Shown here: positions 11,118 to 23,570 of the stretch, piece by piece
Layout of the letters: each line of letters opens with the position of its first letter
Position numbering within the stretch: position 1 is the stretch's first letter
DNA from: Argentina anserina
Lineage: Eukaryota; Streptophyta; Magnoliopsida; Rosales; Rosaceae
Assembly: GCF_933775445.1 (NCBI RefSeq)
Contig: NC_065873.1
Coordinates: forward strand, 11,656,001 to 11,720,000
Direction of reading: 5' to 3'
Length of the DNA stretch: 64,000 bases
The notes under the pieces: model-generated
The model's database searches: none
Told to the model about the DNA's origin: nothing
What the model saw: the letters and a program-made list of their open reading frames with translations, nothing else
Program-made: the position numbers and the translations under genes

Positions 11118-13300
11118 GTATTTTCTTCACCTCTATTGACGTTTTGTTAGGGTCTCGAGTGAATTTCGTTAAGGGTATGTGGAGATCTTTTGGTGTCTCC
11201 AATTTTAAAATCAAGACCAGATTAAATTTCATTTGAAAGCTACAGGGAAAATGACAATTAATCTCTAACAAGCTGTTATATAACCCAATGACTGAAATAT
11301 CCATAATTTATTAGATATTTTCGCGAAAGTTTCTATGTTTTGGCATATGGATATATCCGTTACATACAAGCATTTTTTCATGGAAATTTTCGATATTTTT
11401 CGATATATCCGGAAACTTTCAAAATTTCCCGATATTTTCATAATATCACCACGTATTAGGCCAACTTTAAATATAAAAAATCACTGGTTAGGAGGACCGA
11501 ACCTCTGATCCATCATTTTGCATGCACAAAGTTATAGATAACTTTACTACACCAACTTATTGTTATATATAGCTCTTTTTATTATATATTGCATTCCATG
11601 TCCCTACATTCACCTAAAATTGAAATAAAACCGAACTAGTTGTTGAAGGAAATCCAACCTCTTTGGTCTAGGAGGAAGCAATGATGTATCTTACCCTTAT
11701 GGGAGAAATTCAACATGCATTATCCGTCATATTTATTCTCTAATGAGATGCAATCAATTGAAAACATATGGACACAATCTGATGTACAATCTTCACAAAA
11801 CTATGGTTATGAACAAAGTCGAGAAATACTTGATCCAAACGGGAACTACTAGTACCACAACCCACAATCAATCACCTACGACTCCTATGGTTGACATATA
11901 AGTCAGTATATGCAAAATTAGAAAGGGGAGATATCATTTAATGACTATTCTTCACAATATACTCATAATTTTACTCAAAGACATGATGAAAATAGTGCAA
12001 ATTTTTGTACCTCATAGATCTTTTATGTGGTTCTAAATCACTCATATGATTCCATATTTAATGTATCATATGTAAATAAGACGTGATGAGCTAGACTCCC
12101 TTTGGGTATATATATATATACATAAATTTTCAGTAGATTTTTAATAATGCTCGACAATTATTTCACCTCAAATTACTATAACTCACTGTAAACTAATAGT
12201 CATATAATAATTTCTTATGACATATAGTAGATAATTGATCAAATAAACATTTCTCAAAGTTTCATTCAAAATTTTCATGTTTTTATATAAATTTCTATCA
12301 AATTTTTACTTAATTATTTTTTTAATAGATATTTCTCCGGAATTTCCAATTTTCAGATCTTCGATATTTCTGTTCTCACCGAAATTTTAGTCTTTGCTAT
12401 AACCTGCTACAACCTCATTAGACAAGCTGCTAGAACCTGCTATAAATGTAGATGAACCTTTTCTCAGTTTTACTTCAATAGTTTTAGACCAGTTAACCAG
12501 TTAAGGTCCATAACAACCATGTGAAATGAAATACCATGTTAGCTATAGGCTTAAACTCCAGCTGCAAATTCACCCTTCAAAATTAGAAGTTATATTAAAT
12601 ATCTAAGGAGAGCTGCGCAACAATGTACAAAGATCTATTACAATGACTTTGGTACATATTTATCAGGATTAATCAGAGAAAAATAATGTGAAATTAAAAA
12701 GTCATTACATGAACAACAATGTATATCATACTGAAAAGGCATTGTTGAGACAATGCAAATTGACAGTATATATCTTAGCATGCCATTTGAACAATTGCAC
12801 TCATTTTAACTACAAATCGATATCTAGATGTTGTCTATTTATATTGATAATAATACTGAATGCTTTTAGACTCCGAACTATACATAAAGATTTAAGCAAA
12901 AAGCACAGACACAACATTATAGTCCATTGACAAGGAAATGAAAAAAAAATAAAACAATTTGGTACAACACGCTCAAGACTATAAAAGGAAAATCATAATA
13001 TTAAGTATCAAGTATCAACCTTGAGATATGAACACCCCTATTACGCTAAAGTAATGAAGCAATCACTCTATAGTACGTGTTCTAAATCCAATCCATATGA
13101 TCAAGTGCACTCTTTACCTGCATTGACGAGCATGATTCAAATTAATCAGTTCACAAACACAATATACAATACACTTGGAACAAAAAAAAATATTGAAAAG
13201 AAAGTTAGAGAGACTCGAATGCAAATAGAAAGAAACCCCAACGGCCCAACCAGTCCTTCAATCAATGACGCAAGAAACTATTGATAAACAGAACAAAGAC
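11118..13300. other. Intergenic with CGATATATCC-type repeats
   Basis: No gene recognised. Around 11310-11450 and 12320-12390 there are clusters of CGATATTT, GATATATCC and related motifs; similar motifs recur near 51630-51960. They look like pieces of one dispersed repeat. Confidence 0.45.
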
Positions 13301-15230
13301 ATGGTAGAAAATTAAACTCTATCCTAAACCCAGAATTCGATGACCTTATCAACCCCCACCACAGATGACGACGATAAGGTCAACCTATCCATAGTTCTAT
13401 ACCCAAGTCAACGACCGGGCTTGTGGTCTTCTCAAGCATCGCCAATCCCCCATTAGATTTCGCAAAGCGTCATAATCCAAGGTCCATGCCCCAAGAATTT
13501 TCTAAACATGAAACATTTTTATGTCGTCTCTTTGCTCATTCTGGGTAAACAGACGCAGCAAATGAACCAACCGGCGGCATCGCACGGGATATGTTTGCTA
13601 GTGTAGCTAATCAACCTAATCCTAATTGAATAGTAACGATAGCAAGATCTTAACTTAATTCAAGGGGTATTACCACTAAATACAATTTTGGTCCTATATT
13701 TACCACCCGCAAACTGATACTTTATATTTCCCTTCAGCTAACAGTTCCCTAACCCGTGGTTAAACCTCTCTCTCTCTCTCTCTCTCCACATAGGCAGCCA
13801 AAGTTCACTCTCCGACCTTCGCCACAAGATTGGCGTCATCGCTTAATCCTTCATAGCTGAAACTTCGCCCAATTTAGACTTCCTGACAGGCTCTAAAGGT
13901 AAATTGGGCCCGCGGTGGCCGATGGAGAGAGCATGAGAGTTGGGTCGCGAAGGATTTTGCTGGATGGAGAGTGGGTTGATTGAACTATGCCGAAATTGAT
14001 GGGTTGAATTGAGATGGATAAATGCTAAATTGATATGGTAGGAATGGTGAAAATAATAAAACAGGTGGGTTGGATGTGAGCAAAGCAGATATTCATACTC
14101 TACATCTTTTATTGTATACACAAGTGTGTTATATAGTTAATCAAATTATCTCTCAGGTCTTTTGGCATGCAGATGAAGTTCAGTTATTTTCTTGGTGCCT
14201 TGGTCGGTAACAATTGTTTTGGCTCTTTAGGTTTAAAAGCAATATCCAAAATCCTATGACCCACTGAGAGTCAATAGTCCCATAAGGCTCAGTAATTTTA
14301 TATTCTAATAATTCTAATTATATAAACCTCTCAAATACAGCAGAATGTTACTGACTCGCATTACAGTGAAATACAACCCTCAATACAGCAGAATGCTACT
14401 GACTCTTAGTGTCCTAAAAAATGAAAGAACAATTTCGTAATTTATTTAAATAGGTTTTAAGTTTATGTTACAATAAACTTACCCAAATGATTTATCTTGA
14501 ATGTTGTATAATGTATAATACAACATTATACATTATTTTAAATAGGTCGAGTTTGCAAAATTCAGTGTTGAGAAAAATTGAAAAGTAGGCGAAGCAAACC
14601 TGAAACCACTGAAGTTGTGGAGATGAAGCCCTGAGCAATAGAACTAGTGGAGAGGAGATAGTGAAGATGTGAGTCCTATAAAATTTAACTCTTCATATTT
14701 TTTTTTCAACGACCGTTAACAATCCCATTGTCAAAAATTGATTTTCCTTTCTTTTGTTTTTGGTTACTAGTACACAAGGGGACGCTAGCACTGTAGTATG
14801 TCACCAAGTACGGTTGTTAATGGGTTGTGTCGGATACTTTTATCTAGCGTGTCATAAAATATAAACGCAAACTCAACTTTTTTAATAATTATGTCAAAAA
14901 TTTAAACTTAAATTCAACTTATGTATTAAACGGGGCCCCGTTTAACCCATTTAATAATTATATCATATCGTTTTAGATAAGATAACCAATTGAAGCAAAA
15001 ATCAAACAAAAAAATTCAATGTATTACCCAAAATTCTAGTTCAAATTCAGAAAAGACTTACTAAACTTTTATATACATATAATATTACCGTTTAAATAAC
15101 TTTTCTACACGTATTTTATATTTAATTTAGTTAGACCATTTCATTAAATTTTTCATTCGGGTTCATTTTCTGTTAGCGAGTTAACCCGTCGTTCACCCGT
15201 TTATAAAATAAGTAATAAGGGGTTGAATCG
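13301..15230. other. Intergenic, no supported gene
   Basis: Contains a short (CT)n tract near 13768-13787, a duplicated stretch of about 25 bp (AATACAGCAGAATG...) at about 14335 and 14379, and a nested palindrome at 14500-14536. The stretch 13330-13620 is more GC-rich, but I could not assign a protein in any frame. Confidence 0.5.
14500..14536. repeat. Overlapping perfect palindromes (two alternative hairpins)
   Basis: ATAATGTATAAT (14508-14519) pairs perfectly with ATTATACATTAT (14525-14536) across a 5-nt loop. AATGTTGTAT (14500-14509) pairs perfectly with ATACAACATT (14518-14527). The two stems overlap and are mutually exclusive. Confidence 0.85.
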
Positions 15231-15239
15231 CTGCTGACC

Positions 15240-15525
15240 CACTTTTTAATCGTGTGTGTTCAATCCACTTTATTTCGTGCGAGTTATACTATCGTGTCAG
15301 AATTAACATCCATATCACTAAGTATCAAATAGATAGTCACTAATAAAAGAAGAATTAGACCATGTCACGTCAAATAGTGGGTCACTAAATAGACAGGCTG
15401 TTTATTTGTACTATGGTCAAGTGGTTTAGTGACCGACACTTTCTTTTTAGTCACTAAATCTATATTATCAGTTACTAAAAATCTATATTATAATGTGATC
15501 ACTATAGCCAACTTTTGTTGTAGTG
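15240..15525. mobile_element. Orphan right end of a CACTACAA-type CACTA element
   Basis: Ends ...CAACTTTTGTTGTAGTG; the inverse starts CACTACAACAAAAGTTGGC, a typical CACTA terminus. It is preceded by repeated GTCACTAAAT/AGTGAC motifs to about 15330, as in a subterminal region. No left partner with the same terminus was found, so the left limit is approximate. Confidence 0.55.
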
Positions 15526-15733
15526 ACGTTCTCCACTTACCACGACACAACCAAGCAACCTTGGTGTGTTATTTTCAAACAATGCTCGCATTAGAATAAA
15601 TTTCTCGTCAGTTATTCACCTTTGAGGAGATATATTAATCTCACTTGAATATCTCTAAAAAAGATCACTATTTCTCACTTGAATCACCCTTGAAGAGATC
15701 TTTCTTGAGTAGGATCTCCTCGCAAGAGATTGC

Positions 15734-15913
15734 TGTTAAACAGCGACAAGCGTGGCCCGTGGATCAACTGTACCGATATTGTCCCAACTTAGCCACCTCA
15801 CAGGTGTTGGGTTTTAATCACAAAAGGCCTCGGTACAATTGGTTATTATCCACCCACTTATAAGCTTTATTTTTTTTGTCACTTCTTAGATGTGGGATCT
15901 CTCCTCTCCAACA
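15734..15913 (-). repeat. TRIM 3' LTR
   Basis: 180-bp LTR, 3' in element orientation, preceded on the minus strand by the polypurine-like tract. Confidence 0.92.
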
Positions 15914-16121
15914 CGCCCCCTCACGTGCAACCTAATTTTTAGGTATGCACGTGACAGATTAACATCGCCACATACTGGGATGAAAGAAACTAAGGTCCAG
16001 TAACCAACGACATTTAGTGACCATCCAATCGGAAATCCTCCGATGGCATGACAAAGTGGCACCCAACTCGGGCCCACGAAAGATTGGAGGCGCGACTGGA
16101 GAGGGACTCGCTCTGATACCA

Positions 16122-16301
16122 TGTTAAACAGCGACAAGCGTGGCCCGTGGACCAACTGTACCGATATTGTCCCAACTTAGCCACCTCACAGGTGTTGGGT
16201 TTTAATCACAAAAGGCCTCAGTACAATTGGTTATTATCCACCCACTTATAAGCTTTATTTTCTTTGTCACTTCTTAGATGTGGGATCTCTCCTCTCCAAC
16301 A
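16122..16301 (-). repeat. TRIM 5' LTR
   Basis: 180-bp LTR followed, on the minus strand, by the TGGTATCAGAGC primer-binding site at about 16110-16121. Confidence 0.92.
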
Positions 16302-16507
16302 ATTGCTCGATCCATACTTGAGTCTCCATCTATGAGATCCCACCTCATTTCAATCACTTTTCGGGTGACCCTTCCTGACTGGATCTCTTTCGGTCTTCTG
16401 AAGAGTTCAAATTATGAATGATCATACTAGATAGAGAAAATTTCTTCTCACTAGGTTTTCCTAATTTGAATCTTCCTCTCCATGAATGATCAATACCGAT
16501 GGTGTTA

Positions 16508-16920
16508 CACAGCCGCCGTTGTCCTCTCCTCAGCGTCGTCGCCTCCAGAGTGCACTAACAACGCCGTTGACAGATCCAGATCAGATCAGATTGCACTATC
16601 GCAGCCTCCGATGCACTATCTATCGGAGCCTCGAATCCACGCTTCTTGATCGCGCCTCCGTCTCTGAATTCGCCGCCATCTCCGACTGCACCTGCTTCCC
16701 AGCCTTGGGCAACGCCTCGTTGCAGCTCAGCTCTGCCGAGAAGTTTCTCTGCTCAAAACAAGATGTGTCAAAGCAAATTTGGGAAAGAAGTTGGGTGGGT
16801 GGGTGGCAATCTTGTAATTGTCACGAAATCACGGGTAACGGTTTAAGAAGTTTTATAAGATGACTATTTTATAATTTGAAAATCTTAAGTGAGTGTTTTA
16901 TAATTAGGTGTGTATAAATT
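16508..16920 (+). repeat. Gene-like repeated fragment, copy B
   Basis: Counterpart of copy A at 8952-9360, in opposite orientation. It keeps a longer open frame than copy A (about 120 codons in phase with DPDQIRLHYR). Unlike copy A it is not inside the Mutator-like element, so it may be nearer the source or a second capture. The product is not recognised. Confidence 0.65.
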
Positions 16921-17294
16921 TAATTTTCTATGATCTATCCTACTATTTAAGGAGCGCAAATAACCAATACTGTTGAAAAATATTGACCGAATGTATATGC
17001 ACACAGATAATATATATATATACACAATATCCCACGTTTTTCTTGTAGGATATGATTAAGCATTAGCATCCTTGGTTTGTTCATTCGTCATCTTTATTGT
17101 CATCATGTTTTTATATCAAATTATTGTCATGATCTTCTATTGCTTCATTTTAAATACTTTATTAGGTAATTAGGTGAAAACAGAAGCTAAATAAAATAAA
17201 CATTTTCCTTTTGTTAAATAAATGAAGAGTTAGGTACACAGGTTGATTCAAATACCCAATCACGTGGGAGTGAAGCTATCTTGTTAGGTAGTAG

Positions 17295-17857
17295 CTATGA
17301 AGCACGGACACGCGGCCAAGGGTCCGTATTGCGTGTCCGACACGGACACGGACACGCTCGGACAAGCTTGGACACGCGAACTCAATTTGGACACGGCCCG
17401 GACACGCGGACACGCACCAACTCATAATAAAAGTGAAAATACTTATGGTGAGAATCGAACCTTGGTCATCCAAGGCACCCAACAACTCCTCAACCATTCC
17501 AACAGATTCAGTTTTTGTTATATTTATGCACACTTTAATATATATAAGGAGAGAAACTCATGATAAAAATAAAAATGCTTGTGGTGGGATTCGAACCTTG
17601 GTCATCCAAATGATCCGACAAATCCTCAACCATTCCAACAGATTCAGTTTTTGTTATATTTATGCACACTTTAATATATATACACATCTAAATACTTTCA
17701 AATTTTTAAATTATTTTTTAATAAATAAATATATATTAAAATAATTTTAATTGACGTGTCCACCACGTGTCCGTGTCCAAAAAAAAATTTATATGCCGTG
17801 TCTACGTATCGAATTGTGTCCAATACAGACACTCGTGTCCGTATCCGTGCTACATAG
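17295..17857. mobile_element. hAT-type miniature element (563 bp)
   Basis: The ends are imperfect inverted repeats: CTATGAAGCACGGACACG on the left, and on the right the inverse of CTATGTAGCACGGATACG. An exact 8-bp target duplication, GGTAGTAG, flanks it (17287-17294 and 17858-17865), diagnostic of hAT. Next to each end are multiple GTGTCC/GGACAC motifs. The interior has two tandem copies of about 125 bp (roughly 17425-17540 and 17560-17680), each with GATTCGAACC-type text. It encodes no protein. It ends 104 bp upstream of the laccase TATA box. Confidence 0.88.
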
Positions 17858-17960
17858 GGTAGTAGTAATAAGCTCGTCATGCCAAAAACAAAAAAACTAA
17901 CAACTTGACTATCGAATATCTTCTACAAAATCATTGTGTCCGAACTGTGTTGTTAGGTCT

Positions 17961-17970
17961 CTATAAATAG
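17961..17970 (+). promoter_or_regulatory. TATA box of the first laccase
   Basis: CTATAAATAG, 118 bp upstream of the laccase ATG at 18088, in the expected place for a plant core promoter with a leader of roughly 80-90 nt. Confidence 0.7.
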
Positions 17971-18087
17971 CTGTAAACCGGAAACAAGTTTTACAAAAGA
18001 TCACAACCGAGCTCAGGGCGACCTGAAGGAGACATCCAATTACATGAGAGAGGAAATTTCCAGACAAACTTCTCAAATTTAAGAAAA

Positions 18088-21000
18088 ATGGCTGGGTTTG
18101 ACAAGATGGGGGTGATCTTATTGGTTGCTTCTCTAGAGTTTATATTGCTGCAGCTATGCAGCGCCACCCGTTATTATGATTTCGTTGTAAGTACTTTGCA
18201 TGCTCAACGTACTCTTCTGCACTTTCTTTTCGTTTTCAGGTCACTCGTTATATCTGAGGACTAATTAACGTCCTGCATGCATGGGACTTTATCGGGTGTA
18301 ATTTCATATTGTGTATATTTATGATATTTGCAGCTGAAAGAAACGAATTTTACAAGGCTCTGCAGTACAAAGAGCATATTGACTGTGAATGGGAGTTTCC
18401 CGGGGCCAACCATTCAAGTTCACAAGGGAGAAACTATTTATGTCAATGTCCACAACCAGGGATTATACGGTGTCACCATTCATTGGTAATAACCATCGTT
18501 CGATCGAACACAGTTAATGTGGCTCCGAAAGCCATCTTATTCTATATTTGTACTCCATTAGAGAGACGTAATCAACATTGTTTCCTTCTTTCATGATACT
18601 TAATTTGCAGGCATGGAGTTAAGCAGCCAAGAAACCCATGGTCTGATGGACCTGAGAACATAACACAGTGCCCGATTCAAGCTGGCTCGAACTTTACATA
18701 CGAGGTAGTATTTTCCAGTGAAGAAGGAACACTCTGGTGGCATGCTCATAGTGATTGGACGCGCGCCACTGTTCACGGCGCCATTGTTATATTACCGGCT
18801 GCTGGAACGACATATCCATTTGCAGCTCCACATGCACAACAAACAATTATCTTAGGTAGGTGATAATCTATCAATGTATATATTAATTAACTCATTGCAG
18901 GGCCCCTGGCTTCTGTTCTTTGATTCTTTTCAACCCTAATAATTGTTCGGCCTTATTTGTCATCAATTATCACCTCCATTTGCAAACGTTTTAGAGGGAT
19001 AAATTGTTTATAAAACTAAAAATAGACTATTTATATATTTTGAGATACGTATTACAGGTTTGGTATACAGTATGATAAAGATTGTGGAAATCTTCGAAGA
19101 AGAATTTCGAATAAAATTTGGAAGAATATATATATAATAGGTCGAGGATTTGAATATAAATGGGTGTGTCGACTTAGTGGTTAGATAACAACCTTGACGT
19201 TAACCTTCGCGTGTCGGGAGTCCTAAACACACTTTCACTTGTTGGTTTGTTTGCTTTCGTTCATAAATATACTAAATGGTGTTTATTACTTTTGCTTATT
19301 GTGTTGTAGTGACTACAGCCGGCACTTCATTTAGAATTAGATGACTTTGATATCGAGCACTTATGACTTCAGTGTTCAGGGTTTGATAACTGTCCTTTTC
19401 ATTTCTCTCCACATATTGCAAACACAAGCGAAAACCAAACACATAAGCTGATAAGCCTGTATTCGGTGGATCAAATCATTAAAGTCGATCAGCAGTTCTT
19501 GAAGTATTGCGATTGTGCTCTATAACTACGGTCTGATACAAATCCATTCTTGTTGTACGTTTTTGTTGGGTTGCTGCAGGTTCATGGTTTAAGTCAGATG
19601 TGATGGAAGTGATTAATTCTGCACTGGCAACTGGGGCAGACCCGAACAACTCTGATGCCTTTACAATCAATGGACAACCTGGGGATTTATACAGTTGCTC
19701 CAAGGGTAATTTATCACACTATAAACTGATCGAGACGTCATACAGTAAATTCATTATCATATATATGATTCATATATTATTCATATCGAAGCAGTTAAAA
19801 AAAAACTAACGGACTGTGTTTTATTCTATCTTAATTGATCGAGCTGGCATAAAGCTATGAGTGGAATAGACATCACTCGGCTTATTTCTGGGAAGACTTC
19901 TATGGCTATGATAATATAAGGATAAAATGAAAACGATGTTTTCTGAACGAACTATTTAACTCGATTTTTACTTAATTAAAATTAATTGACAACGTTTCAC
20001 GTTTTTATTGTTGAAAATAAAACTGCAATACCCTGGATTAGAACCATTTCACATGGTTCCTGCATAGATTAGTCTCAGAAGTATTACATTCAGCTCTGGA
20101 GATACCATGTAGCTCCAGTTATAAATTGCTGAATGTGCATAAATATTGGGACCCCGAAAAGGAACAAAAAAACAAAGATCTTCTGTACGTACAGGAGCTA
20201 GACTAAATGCATGTCTAGATCAATCAAAAATGATCAAAACATCCATTTCGATCTATTTTGATCTATAGTTCTAACAATATTTTCTTTTTGGACTAGCGGG
20301 AACACTGAGTGAAACGAACACATGCAAATTAATTACATCTAGCTAGGATCTAGACACATGATTAATTCCAATAGCCAGTCCAATAATTCATTTATATATA
20401 TATATATATATATATATTATACATGTACGTTTCCCTTAAAGATTATCACGAAATAATTTGGCTAAAATGGCTGGATAAAAAGTTAAACTTGTTCTACTAC
20501 ATCAATGATTGACATTTGCGTGACACTAGTTGCATCTCTATAATTGCTATTGAAATCTCCATCAATTTTCCAAATTTACCCCTTTAATTTCTATATACAC
20601 CTCCTTTTATTTTTATTTTTCCATTCTCATTTTCTTATGTTTCAATCTAAAAAGACATTGATTCAATTTGTATTCTCATATTTTTCTGTTTCAACTTGAG
20701 ATTTAATCACTTCAAATTAAAAACAACGATCTTATATAAGTCAATTAATACATATTGGTTTCATAAGCTTGATTAACAATAAGATTTTTAACACAATAGA
20801 AAAATTAGAAATAAGATTTTTCAACTTGATACTCTTCAATTCTACTATAGCAAAAGTTAAATTGAATTTGATTCAACTCCCAAAATATAATATGTATTAA
20901 TGAAAAATGGAAGTGTATTTCATATTAAAGAAGTGAACCAAAAAATATGAGAGGTTTTTACAAAAAAACAATTAAGATGAGAGTTTATAGAAGAGGTAAA

Positions 21001-23541
21001 ATATGATTTAAATAATTAGTGAGGTATAGATAGCAATTATGGAGGTGTATCTAGAATCACCCTTAATATTTTAAAGGTTAGTTTTTAAATTTTACAGCTC
21101 ATTGAGCTTGATACAATGCATAACTACTCAGGTATAATTCCGGTTGAATTATAAGATATCTGACATTTACTTCATTACATGAAAAGAAAAATGAATAGCT
21201 CAATCATGTTGTTTTTGAAAAAGTCTATATGAATGTTCAGATGCTTAGGCTCCGTATTTTTGCGAGCGGCAAAGAAAACCTAGTTTTCTTGGTTTTGAAA
21301 TTGGCTGGCGGCGATCATTGATCTTGTTTGCCGGTAAGGTTCTTCAGCAAGGCAACAAGGAGGTGGGCCTTGCGTCTCTCTCCCGCATAAATCTGTGGAG
21401 GATTGGACGGGAGGATTTTGAATCTTCTGGGAAGATTTCTTGTTGGATTTGATAGCGAGGTTGATTTCTAGGAGAGGTGCGATCAAAGAGATCTTGTTTT
21501 GCAGCTTGGGATCGTGAGTTCGAAGGAGTTCTCTCATCTTCTGCTTTCGTGATCATGGTCACATGGTTGGAGCAAGGTTAGCCGCCGGAGAGGCAGGTTG
21601 ATGGGAGGCTAATTACGGCTCCATAGAGGTAGGGCTTGGATTCGGGTTTGGGCTTTTGGGCCCAGATTTGGACCTAGTCCTAGGGTTATTTTTGCTTGAA
21701 TCTTAGGGCCTGGGTAATTTAGAGCACTTTATTTTGCTTTTAATAAATTAAGATGAAATTTTGACGTAGTTTCGGGAGCCATCTTGATAACATTTACTTT
21801 TTTTTTGTTTGGTTATTTCTGGACTATTATTTCTAAGGTTGTATTATTTTAGGTGAAGCTAAGTTTTGGCTTAGGTTTGCCTTTTATAGCTCAATATTGA
21901 CACAACTAAGGATCTGTTGGTGATGTAATCATCTTATTTCATTAATAGATGTGACATCTCCAATTATTCGAAAAAAAAAATTATGTTGTTTTGAACGACT
22001 TCTTCAAGTCCTGCGACAATTTCAAAAGGTAATTTGTTTGCTACATATATAGGACACACCGACACAGCACACGTGATTAATTTCAATTATTGATAACTTA
22101 CACTTCTTTTAAAAATCTTGCACTTTTAAAGGGCTATAAACCAGTAAACATATATTTGTCAAAATATTTGAAAGTATGAAACGACTAACATATTCTCATG
22201 TCACCTATTTTCAGCATCCACATTCCACATGAAAGTCGACTACGGCAAGACATATATGTTGCGCCTAATCAACGCCCTAATGAACGACGAACAATTTTTT
22301 GCCATCGCCAACCACAACCTCACCGTGGTTGGCCAAGACGCCGCCTACTTAAAACCAATCACCACCCCGTACATTATGATAACTCCAGGGCAAACTATGG
22401 ACATTTTGGTTAAGGCAAACCAGCCTCCTAGCCATTACTACATTGCTTCCGCTGCTTACAGTGACGCCATAGTTCCCCCTCACAACGGCACAACCACCGC
22501 CATACTTCAATACCGAGGCAAATATTCTACCCCGTCAACCATTCCATTGCCTAACCTTCCTGTCTCTAACGACACAACAGCTGCCGACAACTTCACTTCT
22601 TGTGTGAGGGCTTTGGCAAGCAAGGCACACCCCATCACTGTTCCAACGAAAATCACGACTAGGATATACATGACTATTGCTATCAATGAACAAATTTGTC
22701 CTAACGCTACTTGTGCCGGGCCTGATAATAATGCCATTGCTGCTAGCCTAAACAACATCAGCTTTGAGACTCCTTCCATTGATATTTTGCAAGCTTATTA
22801 TGGGTACGCATGCATAACATTTCCTTTATATCATAACACACCCTTAATCAACTTACTAGTATGTAGTTCTATTTAGCTAGGTTTTGGAGTACTTAATACA
22901 ACACTGACTTATTGCTTGTCATGATCAATTTGCAGGGGAATAAATGGAGTTTTCGAAGAGAACTTCCCAACCAACCCGCCTTATTTTTACAATTTCACTG
23001 GAGAACAGCAAAACATTACCACATATCCGACCTTTGGGGCCAAAGTGAAGTTCATCAAATATGGTGAAGGAGTCGAAATAATCTTCCAGGGCACCAACAT
23101 CATAGCTCCTGAGAACCATCCAATGCATCTCCATGGATTTAGTTTCTACTTGGTTGGAACTGGTTATGGCAATTTTAACGCAACCACCTCTCCCAAAACA
23201 TACAATTTGGTTGATCCACCTGAAGTAAACACCATCGGCGTTCCGAAGAACGGATGGGCGACCATCAGATTCATAGCTGATAATCCTGGTAAGTCATTGT
23301 TCTTTGGCCAATGTGTGTATATAATTTGATGATGCTATCTTGTACAACATACTAGCGGCATCAGGTTTGACTAAGTAAGCACATATTGATTATGATTTCA
23401 GGAGTATGGTTTATGCATTGTCATCTGGAAAGGCATTCCAGTTGGGGAATGGACACAGTGATCATAGTGGGGAATGGAAACACGACAAACTCAAAGCTCC
23501 GGCCACCACCTGCACACATGCCTCTTTGCTCTAAGTCTTAA
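18088..23541 (+). CDS. Laccase (multicopper p-diphenol oxidase), first tandem copy
   Basis: Secreted blue copper oxidase (EC 1.10.3.2) that oxidises phenolics or monolignols in the cell wall while reducing O2 to water. Exons: 18088-18186, 18334-18485, 18611-18855, 19580-19705, 22215-22803, 22936-23288, 23402-23541; all borders GT-AG, total 567 aa, usual for plant laccases. Residues 1-26 form a signal peptide. Copper ligands are complete: HWHG (H83, H85), WHAH (H128, H130), HPMHLHG (H465, H468, H470), HCHLERH (H527, C528, H529, H533). The axial position is M538 rather than the common leucine, as I recall for LAC14/LAC15-type laccases (inference). Intron 4 is 2.5 kb and holds a retroposon. A TATA box lies upstream and AATAAA sits at 23571. 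No frame break was found, so the gene looks intact. Confidence 0.96.
20393..20417. repeat. (TA)n microsatellite in laccase intron 4
   Basis: About 12 TA units within the long fourth intron. Confidence 0.9.
21217..21980 (+). mobile_element. Poly(A)-tailed retroposon in laccase intron 4
   Basis: A block of more GC-rich sequence ends in a run of ten A residues (21971-21980). It is flanked by ATGTTGTTTT on both sides (about 21206-21215 and 21983-21992), consistent with a target-site duplication from target-primed reverse transcription. No reverse transcriptase is visible, so it is a non-autonomous or 5'-truncated LINE-type copy. It lies in sense orientation inside the intron. The left border is inferred from the duplication alone. 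Confidence 0.55.
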
Positions 23542-23570
23542 ATTATTCACTTTTTCCTTAGAAACTCATT

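Larger units (their letters stand above)
15734..16301 (-). mobile_element. Intact TRIM retrotransposon (568 bp)
   Basis: Two direct repeats of 180 bp (15734-15913 and 16122-16301) differ at only a few positions. Each runs from TGTTAAACAG to CTCCAACA. A perfect 5-bp target duplication, ATTGC, flanks them (15729-15733 and 16302-16306). Next to the right repeat, on the minus strand, is TGGTATCAGAGC, the initiator-methionine tRNA primer-binding site. Next to the left repeat, on the minus strand, is a purine tract (GAGGGGGCG). The element therefore reads on the minus strand. The interior of about 208 bp codes for nothing, as expected for a terminal-repeat retrotransposon in miniature. Confidence 0.95.

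Noticed and set aside
15886..16155. 89-codon minus-strand frame
   Set aside because: It lies across the LTR/internal junctions of the TRIM and is a chance frame.
15734..16301. Cassandra-type TRIM carrying a 5S rRNA-like LTR
   Set aside because: No 5S rRNA promoter-like text could be seen in the 180-bp LTRs; it is a different TRIM family.
8952..16920. One giant 8-kb element with 410-bp terminal inverted repeats
   Set aside because: The left arm lies inside a separately bounded Mutator-like element (8435-11107) and the right arm outside it. No matching target duplication flanks the arms.
17440..17600. tRNA or SINE B-box-like GGATTCGAACC copies
   Set aside because: Only the T-arm-like text is present, duplicated within the hAT miniature element. 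There is no A box, cloverleaf or poly(A) tail, so neither a tRNA nor a SINE is supported.
22507..22779. 90-codon minus-strand frame in laccase exon 5
   Set aside because: Antisense shadow of a well-supported coding exon.
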